From Lunularia cruciata (lineage: Eukaryota; Streptophyta; Marchantiopsida; Lunulariales; Lunulariaceae): DNA of 64,000 bases. Below, in pieces: positions 25,893-38,100 of the stretch. The notes beneath the pieces were generated by a model. The model had not been told where the DNA came from. It searched no databases and saw only the letters and a program-made list of their open reading frames with translations. Both the position numbers and the translations under genes were made by a program. The stretch is from the NCBI GenBank assembly GCA_948567375.1, contig OX419760.1:21018001-21082000 (forward strand), read 5' to 3'. Position 1 is the first letter of the stretch, and the number at the start of each line of letters is the position of its first letter.

Positions 25893-26633
25893 TGTAATAC
25901 CAAGAGCTAGCCATATGATCTAGATGTGAAACCGGTTTGGTAACATCTTGAATGATGTTATACATGATGGTCAAAATAGATAAGATAGAAGTATCACCAA
26001 AAGAGTACTTCTACTAATAGGGCAAAAACCAAAATAGACTTGAGAACCTTAGAACCAATAGCTAGACATATGATTTAAAGGTGAGAATTGGTTTGGTAAC
26101 ATCTGGAAGGATGTTACACATGATGGACTAAACAGATCAAAAAGAGGTTTCACCAAAAGGGAACTTCTACTTATAGAGTAGGAACCAAAATATGCCTGAA
26201 ATCTTTGAAGGCAATTTTAGAGGCCTAAACGGATGAATTAGGCCTTGAAAATGTGCAGTTCCCCCCCCCCCCAATGAAGGAAAGGCTAGCCTTGCCCTCC
26301 CCTTGCTTTGTCTCATCGAGAGCTTTCCAACGGTACCTTACTCACGTGATTCTGAGATTCCTATAGGAAGATTCCCTAAAAGATTTCCTCCGATCAAAGC
26401 TTGTTTGACCAACCAGATAGGACCTAGACCAAACATGTCACCCATCCAAGTAAGTAATCCAAGGGTGGAGCTTGCTGACATATCACCTATCTGTGTCCTT
26501 AATCCTATGGTGGAGCTTCCTTGGAGGAGACCCTCTTTGTCTATATAATAAAGAGAAGGTGCTCCTTTGGGGCATCAAATGTTTGAGTGTGCAATCTGTG
26601 TTTTCTCTCTTCTCTTGTCCTTAGAGCATTACA
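25893..26633 (+). repeat. A4 3' LTR
   Basis: TGTAATACC...GCATTACA, 741 bases, separated from its internal region by B1. Followed by the TSD atagg and the continuation of A3. Confidence 0.92.
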
Positions 26634-28644
26634 ATAGGGTTCTATTTTCAATTTGTCAAGGACTTCTCCAAGGTTGCACAACCTCTAACAACACTACTTG
26701 GCAAGGAGGAGAAATGGATGTGGAGAACCGCATAAGAATTGACCTTTTAGGAATTGAAAGATGCATTACTACATGCACCAATTTTGAAATGGAATGACCC
26801 AAAATGGCCAATCAAGGTGGCTATGGATGCATCAAGCATAGAATAAGAGCAATCTTACAACAAGAGTGGCAAGATGGATGGCATCCAATGGCATATTTCT
26901 CCTAAAAGTTGTAATTAGTAGAACACAACTACCATACCACCAAACTAGAAGAGTTGGCCATTGTCCTTGCAACCAAGAAGCACTATCTTGGTGAGAAAGC
27001 ATTTTTTGTGGAGATAGGCCACAAACCTTTAGTCTACCTTGAGACACAAAAAGATCTTTTTCATCAAAAAATTTGGTGGGCAAAGTGGAGACAAAGGTTC
27101 AACATGACGATCATATATGTGGGAGGCAAGAAGCAATTGGCATATGCTTTTACCCAAATGCCTATGGTAAACAATCTGGTAGTAGAGATCAAGATGAATA
27201 TCAAATTTTGGCCAAGGATTCTTGTTGCTATGAAAACTAATCCATAGATTATAGGAGCTCAATCATCAAATGGCATCACTAGTACCCAAAGACTCACTTT
27301 ATGTGATGGTAGGTTATGGATCCCAGATGACCTAGACATTAGAACTACCATCCTAGTGGAATGTCATGATTCCGCCACTGCAAGTCACATTGGCATGGAC
27401 AAAGACTTTGGATGTAACAAAATGCCATTACTATTGGCCCAAGATGAGCAACTATGTGATGGAGTGTGTTTGAAGATACCTACTCTATCAATAGAATAAA
27501 GCTTCTAATCAAGCTCTTGCTGGACTCCTTCAACCTTTTCCAACTCCTACACAATGATGGGAATAAGTAAGCATGGATCTAGTTTGTGAATTGCCCAAGA
27601 CTCCCTTTGGATCTCACTCCATTGTAGTCTTTGTTGATTGACTCAACTAAATGATTCATGTGTGTCATACCACCAAGGACATGACCGCTCCACAATTAGC
27701 TCAATTGTACTAAGATGTAGTCTTTTTTCACCATGGGCTATCTTGAGTGCTCATCACTTATAGAGGTACTCAATTCACCAATTTTTTTTGGAGAACACTC
27801 TTTTGGGTTCTTCAAAACTAAATTGGCAATGTCCCTGACTTACCATCTACAAACCAATGGGAGATAGAGTGGGCTGATTGTACTATTGAAGATATGCTCT
27901 AAGGCTTCACCCTAGAGGAGCCAGAAAGGTGAGACACCTTACTCCCATTGGTGGAATTTGCATACAACAATTTAATGAATGCATCCACACAAGCCACACC
28001 ATTCTTCCTCATGTAGGGAAAGCATTCTTTCACACCTTTGAGCTTGATGAAGACCTACCCGATGGATACCAAGGTGGATGCCATCAACGCTTTTGTTTCC
28101 AAAATCCAACAAGGCATGGGGAATGCCAAATACAGGTTGTAGATTGCCCAAAATTGAGAGAAACAATATGAAAATGCACATTGTTGACATTTAGAGTTCA
28201 ATGTTGGGAATCAAGTCAGGTTTTCAACAACCAACCTCATATTAGTTGGCCCTCGCAAGCTTGGACCTTGTTTATTGGGTATTTTCCCATCCTTTGTCAA
28301 ATTGAAGCAATGGCCTATCACTTGGAGCTACCGCCACACATGAAGATCCGTCCAATATTCCATGTGTCCTTATTACATAGATATGTACCCCGACTGCACA
28401 CTTTTCTTCCTTACAAAAAATTTGACCTTGTCCAACACTCATTGATGACATGGAGGAATATGAAAAGCACATTTCCCAAAAATGCATCTGTTGTACTCAC
28501 CATCCTCATGTGGAATATTTTGTACATTGGAAAGTGTACCCACTATATGAGGTAACATGGGAGCCAACAGTCAACTTGACCAATGCAACATTCTTAGTGA
28601 AATCTTTTGAGCAACAGCTTTGCAACAAGGACGTTGCATCTTAA
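26634..28644 (+). pseudogene. 3' part of A3 pol (RNaseH-INT-chromodomain)
   Basis: It continues the A3 reading from 12222 (FYFQFVKDFSKVAQP). RNase H and tether lie at 26640-27250 (KPLVYLETQKDL), the integrase at 27300-28170, the integrase C-terminal segment at 28200-28400 (YHLELPPHMKIRP) and a degraded chromodomain at 28450-28640. Many stops. The region ends in a purine-rich tract just before the 3' LTR at 28658. Confidence 0.8.
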
Positions 28645-28657
28645 AAGGGGAGAGGTT

Positions 28658-29408
28658 TGTAATACCAATAGCTAGATATATTATCTAAAGGTGAAATTTG
28701 ACTTTGTAACATCTAGAAGGATGCTAGTTATGATGGGCTAGGTAGATCAGATAGAGGTGTCATAAAAAGAGCACTTTTTCTAATAGAGCCAGAGCCATAA
28801 ACAACTTGAAAATGTAATTTCAATAGCTAGACATATGATCTAGATGTGAAAATTAGATTGGTCACATTTGGGAGGATGTTATAGATAATGGACTAAGTAT
28901 ATCACATAAGGTATCACCAAGAGAGTAATTCTACTAATAGGGCAAGAATTGAGAATAGTTTGAAAACCTAAGCGTCAATTTCAGAGGCCTAAAAGGATGA
29001 ATTAGGCCTTGGAAATGTGTAGATTCTCCCCAATAGAGGAAAGTCTAGCCTTCTTTCCCTCCCAAGTTTGTCTCTTTGAGAGTTTTCCAATAGTACCTCA
29101 CCCATGCAATTTGGAGATTTTCATATAAAAAGATTCTCTAATTATTCATTCTAGTCAAAGATGGTTTGGCCAACCAGATAGGATTAGAACCAACATGTCA
29201 CCCATGCATGCAACTAATCTAAGGGTGGAGCTTGCTGACATGTCACCAATCCATGTATCTAATCCAAGGGTGGAGCTTCCTTTAAGGGAGTCTCCTTTGA
29301 TATATAATATAATCAAGGTGCTCCTTTGCGGCATTGGAGGATTGAGTGTGAAACTTGTGTTTCTTCTCCTATGTTTCTCTTAAGGTCTCTTATCCTTGAA
29401 AGAGTATA
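28658..29408 (+). repeat. A3 3' LTR
   Basis: 751 bases, TGTAATACC start; the end reads ...GAGTATA where ...GATTACA is expected. The following tccat (29409-29413) duplicates 8568-8572, fixing this boundary. Confidence 0.85.
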
Positions 29409-29413
29409 TCCAT

Positions 29414-31137
29414 ATAGTTGGCCAAATGCTTTGATTCTTTGGTTACAACAATTCAATCTTGACCTTGACTTCCACAGAACCTACCAATACACTACATACG
29501 GGTGGAGGAGCCGATACCAATGGAGATTGATGCCATCCAATGGTAACCACTTGGCACTATAGATAAAGAAAAGTTGTGAAAAAATAGTGGTATTTTATTA
29601 TTGCCAAATTGGAAATTGCATTGCTGAATGTCCACTCATGAATAAGCAACCTCAACAAATCACCCATATGGAGTTTGTGGAGCAGAATGATCAAGGAAAC
29701 AAGAAATCTTAGTAGGAGATTTTGAGCCGCCTACTAGGAGCTTGATTAGTTCCAACAAGATGGAAGGCTTAACCTATGATAACTTACTTCACTTGCAAGA
29801 TATGATATATGATCAAGGTTGTAGGATTTTGGTTGATTCTAGAAGTTTAAAGAATTGTATGTCCATACAATTAGCAAAGGAACTATGTATTCTTATCAAA
29901 CAGATTGATGATAGCAGATGGTAGAAAGGGTTATGCATTTCATACCTCACATCTTATTACATTTAGTATTAGGAAGGATTATTTAGAGTGTTTGAGATTT
30001 GTAGTGGCATCTCTACCTTATGATGTCATTCTGGGTTTACTTTAGCTTGAATGTCATAAGGTTGAATTTGATTAGACCTAACAATAAATTCAACTACAAC
30101 ACCAAGTTAAGAACTTTTGATTAGGTTGGCTGGCACCTTTGAGTAAGACACCTTAGAATACTCAATCTCAAGATGAGAAGTTTTTTAGGGAAGTAGCCAT
30201 AGAGCAAGCTTTGAAGGAAGATAAACTCCAAGATGTGAAGTTTATCAATAAAGCAGCCATAGAGCAAGCTTTGGAGGAAGATAAGTTTGTTTTGGAGGTG
30301 TGGATCAAGCCAATTGTGCATAGAGAACCTAAGGAGGGGCAGAAGCCTCATCAAGCAATGGTTGATAAAAAAGTTCAAAAGTTTTTAGATGTATTTTTGG
30401 ATGATCTACCAAAGGGATTACCCGCCAACTATGGTATGTCCTTCAAGACTAAGTTGTTGCCAAGAAGTAATCAAGTAAGTAGAACCATCTATTAGCTCTC
30501 ACCAAAGGAGTTAGATGAACTTTGAACAACATTGACAAAGTTGTTGGAGAAGGATTTCATATGACATAATACATCTTCTTCAAGAGCACTGGTATTATTG
30601 TTCCAAAGAAGCATGGAGGACTCTACTTTTGTATTGATTATTGTGGTCTCAAAAACAAATAGTGAAGAATGCATATCCCTTGCCTCAAATTGATGACTTG
30701 CTAGATTGATTGAGTGGAGCACAATACATCTCCCAATTTGGATCTTTGAAGCAACAATTGGCAAATTCCCATTGATATAGAGGATGTACAAAAGACTACT
30801 TTTTGCATAAGGTATGGTTACTTTGAGTGGAGAGTTCTACCTTTTGGGCTCACTATAGTCTTCATGGATTAGATGCATTGGGTGTTGGATGGGCTATTGG
30901 ATCAATACGTGGTAGTGTTCTTGGATAAAATCTTAATCTATAGCAAGATAGAGGAAAACATGCAAATCATGTGCAAGAAGTCATGAGATGAGCACGTCAA
31001 TGGAAGTTCTACTATAAGAAGTCCAAGTGTGCCTTTTGGCAAAAAGAAGTTACCTTATTGGGTCACAAGATCTCATTGGAGGAGATCAAGATGGAAGAGG
31101 AGAAAATCAAAGCCATTATTGATTAGCCTACTCCAAA
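29414..31137 (+). pseudogene. Family D chromovirus, 5' fragment (gag end, PR, RT)
   Basis: A heavily decayed gypsy pol: a knuckle-like YYCQIGNCIAECP near 29600, a protease remnant 29800-30060 (LVDSRS; LPYDVILGLL), a linker at 30211-30495 (LDVFLDDLPKGLP) and an RT remnant 30590-31130 (KCAFWQKEVTLLGHKI). The 5' LTR and most of gag are missing, replaced by the A2/A3 complex. The reading frame crosses the family C insertion: it stops at 31137 and resumes after 49574 if one copy of the TSD is removed. Within 30190-30290 a short segment with AIEQAL is tandemly duplicated. Confidence 0.8.
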
Positions 31138-31802
31138 TGTCGTGCATATATACATCGCTACACAACATACATCGCTGTCAACATCATACACTATAGAAGC
31201 ACAACTCACACATAAGTCATACATAGACTCTAAAGTGCCACAATAATCAGATTACTTACCACTTTCAACTCAACACAACTCAAATCAATACTTGATCTGT
31301 CACTCTATAAACTGCCAACAATTGGGCACTGATAATAGTCAAGTCACACCCACTCAAGCATAGAGAATCCAGGTGATGCTTACTGGCCTTTGTCCACCAT
31401 AGCCAGGAACTCGAAGGCTCAACATCAGAGAAGTGAGCTCTCTGGAGCTCACTTCAAAACTATACCCCCTAGACTTGAGCTAGCTCTGAAACCCTAACGG
31501 TCCCATTGACGGCACACTCAATGGTGCAAATGGTGCAAAGTGACGGTGGGCTCCACCGTGAAGTCAGTACCCCAAACACAAAATCTGACCGTCGGAAAGT
31601 AGTCTTTGAGAAACTGCTGAAATAACTCTAACTACTATCTCTGGAACTCCAGTGTCTAAGCATCTAGATGCGGCACTACAAATGACATGATAGCTGCTGT
31701 GCGTATATACATTGCTACACAAGATACATCATTGTCAACATCATACACTATAGAAGCACAACACACATAAGTCATACATAAACTCTAAAGTGCCACAATC
31801 GC
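31138..31802 (-). repeat. C 3' terminal repeat region (X-Y-X arrangement)
   Basis: A block Y of about 440 bases (31250-31692) matches the right end of the element (49132-49570). It is flanked on both sides by copies of a 105-base block X (31138-31246 and about 31695-31802) that is absent at the right end. A G-rich tract suitable as a polypurine tract (minus strand, 31803-31810) lies directly before the inner X. See the finding on circular permutation. Confidence 0.75.
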
Positions 31803-31972
31803 CCCCCTAGCTGGCGGTTAGGTCCCTCTAACTCTAGATAGCCATCTACTCTAAGTATATGGTATACCCTCTAATGGGCAAAGATCAAGAGGCCGGGTGC
31901 TATGGAGCCCCATTGTTAGTCGCTTGTCTGCAATCTATACCATATAAAGAATGAACTAGTTATAAGTCAAGT

Positions 31973-33400
31973 ACATCTAGGATATAACCACTATCCCTGA
32001 GGAACCACCATGAAGGGAGGAGTCATAGTTGCCATATGCCATCCTCTCAAACAACTATCACACACTAACATAGTAGCAGCTCCACCAGAAGAGCCACATA
32101 ACATACACCTCAAGCCTGCACGTACAAGTGCCAAGCTTGGGTCCATAGTACCATCAATGTTTAGGAGGTGGCATGGCACACAATTGCGTACATGATCCTT
32201 CCAAATAACACCATCATGTCTTTCTAACACAAGAACTCTAGATGGCAAAACCTCACGCACTCTCAAGATAGTGCGGCCTGTAGAAACATCAAGTGTCGTC
32301 GGTGCTGTCTACTATAGATATACATAATTGCCTGGATGAAATTGACGGATCAAGGGTCTTTAACCTCCTCCTCAAATGGTAGCATAGCATAAAGTATCTC
32401 TATGTTGAGAAATCGCCAAGTTCTCAAAGGCCATCAGCATCACTCTCCAAAAGATCTCTACCCGCTGAGAACATGCGCTCATCCATACATCGGGTCATCC
32501 AAGTCAAAACTACAATAACATCTCAATGAATGGCTGTAGGTAAATTTGGATCTCGTCCATAGAGTAGAAAGTATGGAGAGAAGGATGCTAAGGAGGCTTT
32601 TTGGCTGAACCAATAGCCCATGGCCAACCAAGGTAATTGGAGATCCCAATCTCCCAAGTGGCCTTTATGCAAACCATACTTTCACAATCCTCTCTTCACC
32701 GTCTAAACCACTCTCTCTGCTAAGCCATCTGCCTTAGGGTGATCTTGGGATGTAGTACGATGATCAATCAAAGCCTTGTCACACAAGACCTGAAATTCTC
32801 CCCGGAACTCTATACCCTGATCAGTCAAAACCTCAGTTGGTGCACCAAAATGACTAAGAACTCGATTTAGGAACGAGTAAGCTGTCTCTTCACTAGACTT
32901 GTTAGGAAGTGCCACCAACTCAATCCACTTGGAGAAGTGCTCCACCATCACCAAAACATACCAATGATGTCTCACAATCAGCGGTAAAGGTCTGGCAAAG
33001 TCCAAGCTCCAATGGTAACCCAATCCCATGATAGGTAATGGGTGTAATTGTGGCGTAGGAGCATTGAATGATGCTCTAACTTGGTCACAAACCACACATC
33101 TGGCAACAAACTACTGTACCTCGGTCTGCATACCGTGCCACCAATAATGACTCTAGAGTAAGCTATATGTACGGTTCACTCCAAAATGTTCTAGCTCCTC
33201 ATGAGCATGATGGACCAACTGTGGTCTCTGAGATGGAAGTGGTACTACTTGCACTCTACCATCCTCCCATACACGCAAAAGGTGTCTACCCTCCAATCTA
33301 AACCGTCTGGCTTGCTGAAGAACACGGTCTCTCTCCTTGGCCCCAACTGTGCCACCCACAACACCAGTGCAAAGATAGTCCATCATTAAGACATCATCAT
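31973..33400 (-). pseudogene. C integrase with C-terminal PHD-like finger
   Basis: The integrase N-terminal region is at 33386-33153, including HEELEHFGVNRTYSLL. The DDE core at 33095-32703 shows SLDFARPL, LTDQGIEF and GLAERV for the three acidic positions. The C-terminal segment (32600-32200) ends VREVLPSRVLVLERHDG and DHVRNC. Then CMLC, VCDSC, GWHMAT, VPQG, a stop, and WLYPRC at 32107-31973: a PHD (C4HC3) pattern with one Cys changed to Thr, one to Tyr, and a stop inside. Known PHD fingers read histone H3 tails; here it sits where chromoviruses carry a chromodomain. Several stops break the frame. Confidence 0.82.
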
Positions 33401-33461
33401 GAATATCTCGCTGAAATATACCAATATCTTCACTCTCTGGATCTGTGACCTCAATAACTCC

Positions 33462-34415
33462 TCATGTATGCATTGAGAGAGATACCACCAAAGCCTCTAC
33501 AAATATACATAGAAAGGCCAATGCATGCCAACCTGGCACCATCTCCTCACCATGCCAACGTGGTCCGATCTGATCTTGCTGGCTGGGACATGGGTTTCTA
33601 CTCAACCCATCTACACCACGGTTCACCACTCCAGGTTTGTGAACAACCGTGAAATCATACTTCTGTAAAATCAGAGCCCATCGTGCAAGCTTCCTTGAAA
33701 GCTTGTCAGACTCTATCAACCACTTCAGCAGCTGATGATCAGTGATGAGAGTGAAGGGATTACCAAATAGGTAACATCAAAAATGTGCTACTGCCCTAAC
33801 TGCTACCAAGCACTCTCCCTCATATGAACTATACTTTGCCTCCGCTGAATTGTTGGAGCAACTAGCATAAGCCACCACAAACTCCTTCTCCTCATCATCA
33901 TGCTGGGTGAGCACCGCTCCAAGCCCCAACATACTCCAATCAGTATGAACCTGAAATGGTCGTCCCGTGATCGGTCTCCTCAAAATAGGAGCAGATGTCA
34001 ACCTCTCCTTGAGTTCTACAAAAGCTCTCTCCTGCTCATCTCCCCAACACCACTCCTGTGTAAGCTTGGTCAGCTTCGTCAAGGCCTTGGCAATGGCACT
34101 AAATCCTCTAACATAGTGACAATAGAAGTTTGCCAACCCAAGGAATGCTCGCACTCTGCTCACATCCGTAGGCCGAGGAAAACGTGCAATAGCCTCCACC
34201 TTGGTCTGCTAAACACCAAGTCCTCCGGGGTAGATAGTGTGACCCAAATACGCAACCTGCTCATGGAAGAACCTACACTTCCTAGGATGTAATGTGAGTC
34301 CATGAGATCTCAACCTCTCAAACACCTCCAACAATTGTCTCTCATGCTCCTCCACAGTAGTGTTATAGACCAAAATGTCATCAATATAACACCGAGCAAA
34401 ATCCAATCCAGCTAG
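33462..34415 (-). pseudogene. C reverse transcriptase C-terminal half and RNase H
   Basis: Starting right after B2, the RT reads ILAGLDFARCYIDDILVY, with the catalytic YIDD at 34377-34388, then the thumb region KCRFFHEQVAYLGH. The connection domain at 34199 (FPRPTDVSRVRAFLGLANFY) leads into RNase H (HTDWSMLGLGAVLTQHDD, about 33960-33900) and ends near 33560 with LARWALILQKYDFTVVHKPG and DGLSRNP. Stops between segments make it inactive. Confidence 0.88.
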
Positions 34416-34419
34416 GATC

Positions 34420-35111
34420 TGTGAGCCGGCCTGTCTCTCACTCAGGATGAACCTCTGATGGCTATTATGGTAGCGCACCATGGACTAAGAAGGCAAGGAA
34501 CCCCAACTCCATCATACTCCTCCAAGGCTAACACTCCAAGACTCAAGACATTGCTCACTAGAGAACTCAATGAGAGAGAGATAGTTGCAAATGAAAGGAT
34601 GATGAGTACCTCCTCACTCCTTGTTTATATACTTGTGAAATAGTTACGTACTAAAGTTACTAATTACCGTAGTAACTCAAGTTACTAGACTAAAAGTCAA
34701 GTAAAGTCAAAAAGTAGAAAGGAATATCCATTCACATGGGCATATTCCCCTAAGCATGTGGTCTTATCTTGACCCAACCACTAAAGCAAGGATTCCTTCA
34801 CATGGGCTATCCTTGGACTAAAGAAGAATCCAAAACAAAAAGGCTTGCGGGCCCAAGAGTTCTCAACTCTTTCCCCAAAGCCAAACACCTAGGAATAATA
34901 CCAAGTCAACACACTAAAATCCAAAATAGTGGTGCTCATCTTTTCTACTTCCTCTAAAGTAAGGTCCCATCTATCTTAGCTATGACTAACTTTAGCTAAC
35001 CATGACTAATATAGAACCATCCTTTATCTCTATATAAATAATATCTCTTAAGTACTTGTAATACCAAGCTAAATATCACAATACCACACACATGCACAAA
35101 TGGGTGTTACA
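34420..35111 (-). repeat. B2 3' LTR
   Basis: 692 bases, TGTAACACCC...GGCTCACA on the minus strand. It matches 41566-42257. The short ORFs seen in both LTRs are identical and have no known meaning. Confidence 0.96.
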
Positions 35112-35159
35112 TTTACCCCCGGACTAAGTTTTCACTTTGTCCTCAAAGTGAAGGTCTCT

Positions 35160-38100
35160 CTACCTTCTATGGTACATCTTCAACTTATCATGGTTAATCC
35201 TATCAAAGTGTCTTCCTCCCAACTCCTTGAGATCATAAGTGTAATTTCCCCACACCTTCTCTACTATGAAAGGTCCAAAGTACTTAGGCAAAAACTTCTT
35301 TTGTACTCTCTTGAATCGAATGGAATCAAACAACATTACCCAATCACCTTCTTTGAAAGGCTCCACCTTCTTCTTGCCTTGCCTCTTGTCATAGCTCTCC
35401 TTTTGTTTCCTTTGGGCTTGCTCCACTCGAACCATAGCAACTGCTCTTGCCTCTTCCAACTCCATGAGTTGATCCTTCCTTGACTTCTCTGCATCACTTC
35501 CTTGTGCTTTCTTCAATCTCCTATGAATGCTTTGGAAGGTATGAAGATCAAAGTGAATAGGTAAGGTAGACTCAATACCATACACCAATTGGAATGGAGA
35601 ATATCCAGTGGAAGTCTTCATGGTTGTCCTATACTCCCACAAAACTGCATGAATCCTCTTGTCCCAATGATGTTTAGCCCCCTCCATTTCTGCATCTTTG
35701 GCCAACATCATGCACAAGGTCTGATTGGTTCTCTCTGCCAAGCCATTGGAATTTGGCTTATAGGATGTAGTTACTCTATGTGTGATAGAGAAATGTCGTA
35801 GCATGGCTGTAGTAATGCTTCCTGTAAACTCTCCTCCTCTATCAGAAACCAACTCCAAAGGGCATCCAAACCTAGTGATAATGCGTTCATAAAGAAATCT
35901 ACCCACTTCATCTTCATTCTTGTCCCTCAATGGTCTAGCCTCAACCCACTTGGTAAGGTAATCAGTAACTACCACAATGTACCGATTGTTCCTTGGGGTT
36001 CTATTGAGAGGTCCTACAAAATCAATTCCCCACTTCTCAAAGGGTCCTAGCAATGGAATTGATCTAAGTGGTGGAGTGGATGTAGACTTTCTAGCAAAAG
36101 CTTGACAAACATGACAAGTTTTGCAATAATCAAGACAATCCTTGAAAATCCCTCTCCAATGGTAACCTGCATCTAGAATCTTGAAAGCAGTCACCTTTCC
36201 TGCAAAGTGTCCTCCACATACTAAACCTTCATGAAACTCCTTTATGAGTAGGATAGACTCTTCCTTACCCACTGCTCTTCGAAGTAGACCATCTGCTCCT
36301 TGGTGAAAAAGAATATCATCCACCATTGTGTAAGGTCTAGATCTTGCTGCAAGGGCCTTCCTCTCCCTAGCATGCATCCCTTCTGGATAGTTACCTCTTG
36401 TCACAAAATCCACAATCTCCTTGTACTCCATTGGAACCTCTTGAGTGACTGAGATTGTCATGAGCTCCTCATCCGGGAAGGAATCATCTACTGGCTCATC
36501 TCCATCATGATCATAGGCTCTAGATAACAAATCAGCATTTGCATGTTTCTTTCCTGGCCTATCCTCAATTGTGTAGTCATACTCAGACAAGAGAATCATC
36601 CACCTTGCTAGTCTCCCTTCAACATTAGGCTTGTTGAAGATGTACTTCAAAGCCTTGTGATCCGTGACAATTGTGGCCTTCCCTCCAATCAAGTAGTGTC
36701 TAAACTTCTTGAGACCAAAGATCACTGCCAACCCTTCTCTCTCTGTGACAGAGTAGTTCTTCTCTGCTGAAACCATCTGCCTACTAGCATAAGCTATTGG
36801 ATGATCATGCCCATCTTGGTCTAATTGACTAAGAGTGCATCCTATAGCTACATTAGAAGCATCAGTGTAGAGGATGAAAGGCTTACTCCAATCAGGTTTA
36901 GCAAGAATTGGAGCTACAACAAGGGATTGCTTGAGCTCCTCAAAAGCTTTGAGAGCCTCCTTGTCTTCCAAAATCACCATGTAATCTACACCCTTCTTCA
37001 TGTAGATGGTCAATGCATAAGCCTTGTTGGAAAATGAGAAGATGAACCTCCTATAGTACCCAACCATTCCCAAGAATTGGCGTAACTTTGTCAAGCTTGA
37101 AGGGAATGGAAGGTCTGAGATTTTCCTCACCTTCTCAGGATCAACTGCTATTCCATCCTTGGAGATGATGTGCCCCAAAACTAGACCTTCTTCACATCCA
37201 AAAATGCACTTCTCTGGGTTGAGTGATGCATTTGCCTCATCCAAGCGTTGCAAGACTTTGATTAGGTGCTCAAAGTGCTCCTCCTTGCTCCCATAGACAC
37301 AAAAGTCATCAATGAAATCTCTCACAAATTTCCCAATGAAAGGTTCAAATACCTTGTTCATGAACCGTTGGAATGTGGCTGGAGCATTGCAAAGCCCAAA
37401 AGGCATGACCTTGAAAGCGTAAGTTCCCCAAGGTGTGGTGAATGTGGTGAGTTGTTGATGCTCTGGTGCAATCTTGATTTGGTTATATCCACTATAACCA
37501 TCTCCAAAACTGTACCTCTCATGACCTGCAACCTCCTCCAAGATCTCATCAATGAATGGCAATGGGTAGTAGTCCTTCTTGGTAACAGCATTGAGCTTCT
37601 TGTAATCCACACATACCCGAAGCTTGCCATTCTTTTTCTTCACAATGACAATTGGAGACACCCATTCTGAATTCTCCACCTCAAAGATAAATCCAGCCTC
37701 CTTGAGCTTATCAATCTCCTCCTTCACAACCAAAGATATTGGTGGGCTAATGCGACGTTGCTTTTGGCGGATTGGTCTTGCATGTGACTCCACCTCTATC
37801 TTGTGCTCCTCCAAGGTGACTTCCTTCAAATCCTTGTAACTAAAAGCAAACACATGGATGAACTTGCGGAAAATCTCCTCAAATCTCACCTTCTCCTCCT
37901 TGGTAACATTTGGGCCATACTTGAGGGTAGATAACCTTCTCTCTACCTCCTCAAGTGTCAATGGTGATTTATCTGGGTCCTTCAAAACCTCTGGCTTAGG
38001 TGCAAAATCCATAGCACACAAAGGATACACATCTGAATCAGATTCAGATTCATCCTCCTCCGTGGAAGTCTCCTCTTCCATGCTTGTGTCCACACCTGAA

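Larger units (their letters stand above)
12223..26633 (+). mobile_element. Ty3/gypsy chromovirus A4, hosting B1
   Basis: Perfect 5-bp TSD atagg (12218-12222 and 26634-26638). LTRs 12223-12957 and 25893-26633. B1 (18094-25888 plus its 4-bp TSD) sits exactly between the A4 polypurine tract and the 3' LTR. Without B1 the element is about 6.6 kb, the same as A6. Pol is near complete but has several in-frame stops. A4 inserted into A3 and then received B1. Confidence 0.92.
8573..29408 (+). mobile_element. Ty3/gypsy chromovirus A3, split by nested A4
   Basis: The TSD tccat is at 8568-8572 and 29409-29413. The 5' LTR is 8573-9229, the Met-initiator PBS follows at 9231, and the 3' LTR is 28658-29408. 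Gag, PR and RT run to 12222, where A4 (12223-26633, TSD atagg) interrupts. RNase H, integrase and chromodomain continue from 26634. Without A4 the element is about 6.4 kb, close to A4 and A6. All frames are broken. The LTRs differ from each other by many substitutions, so it is older than A4. Confidence 0.85.
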
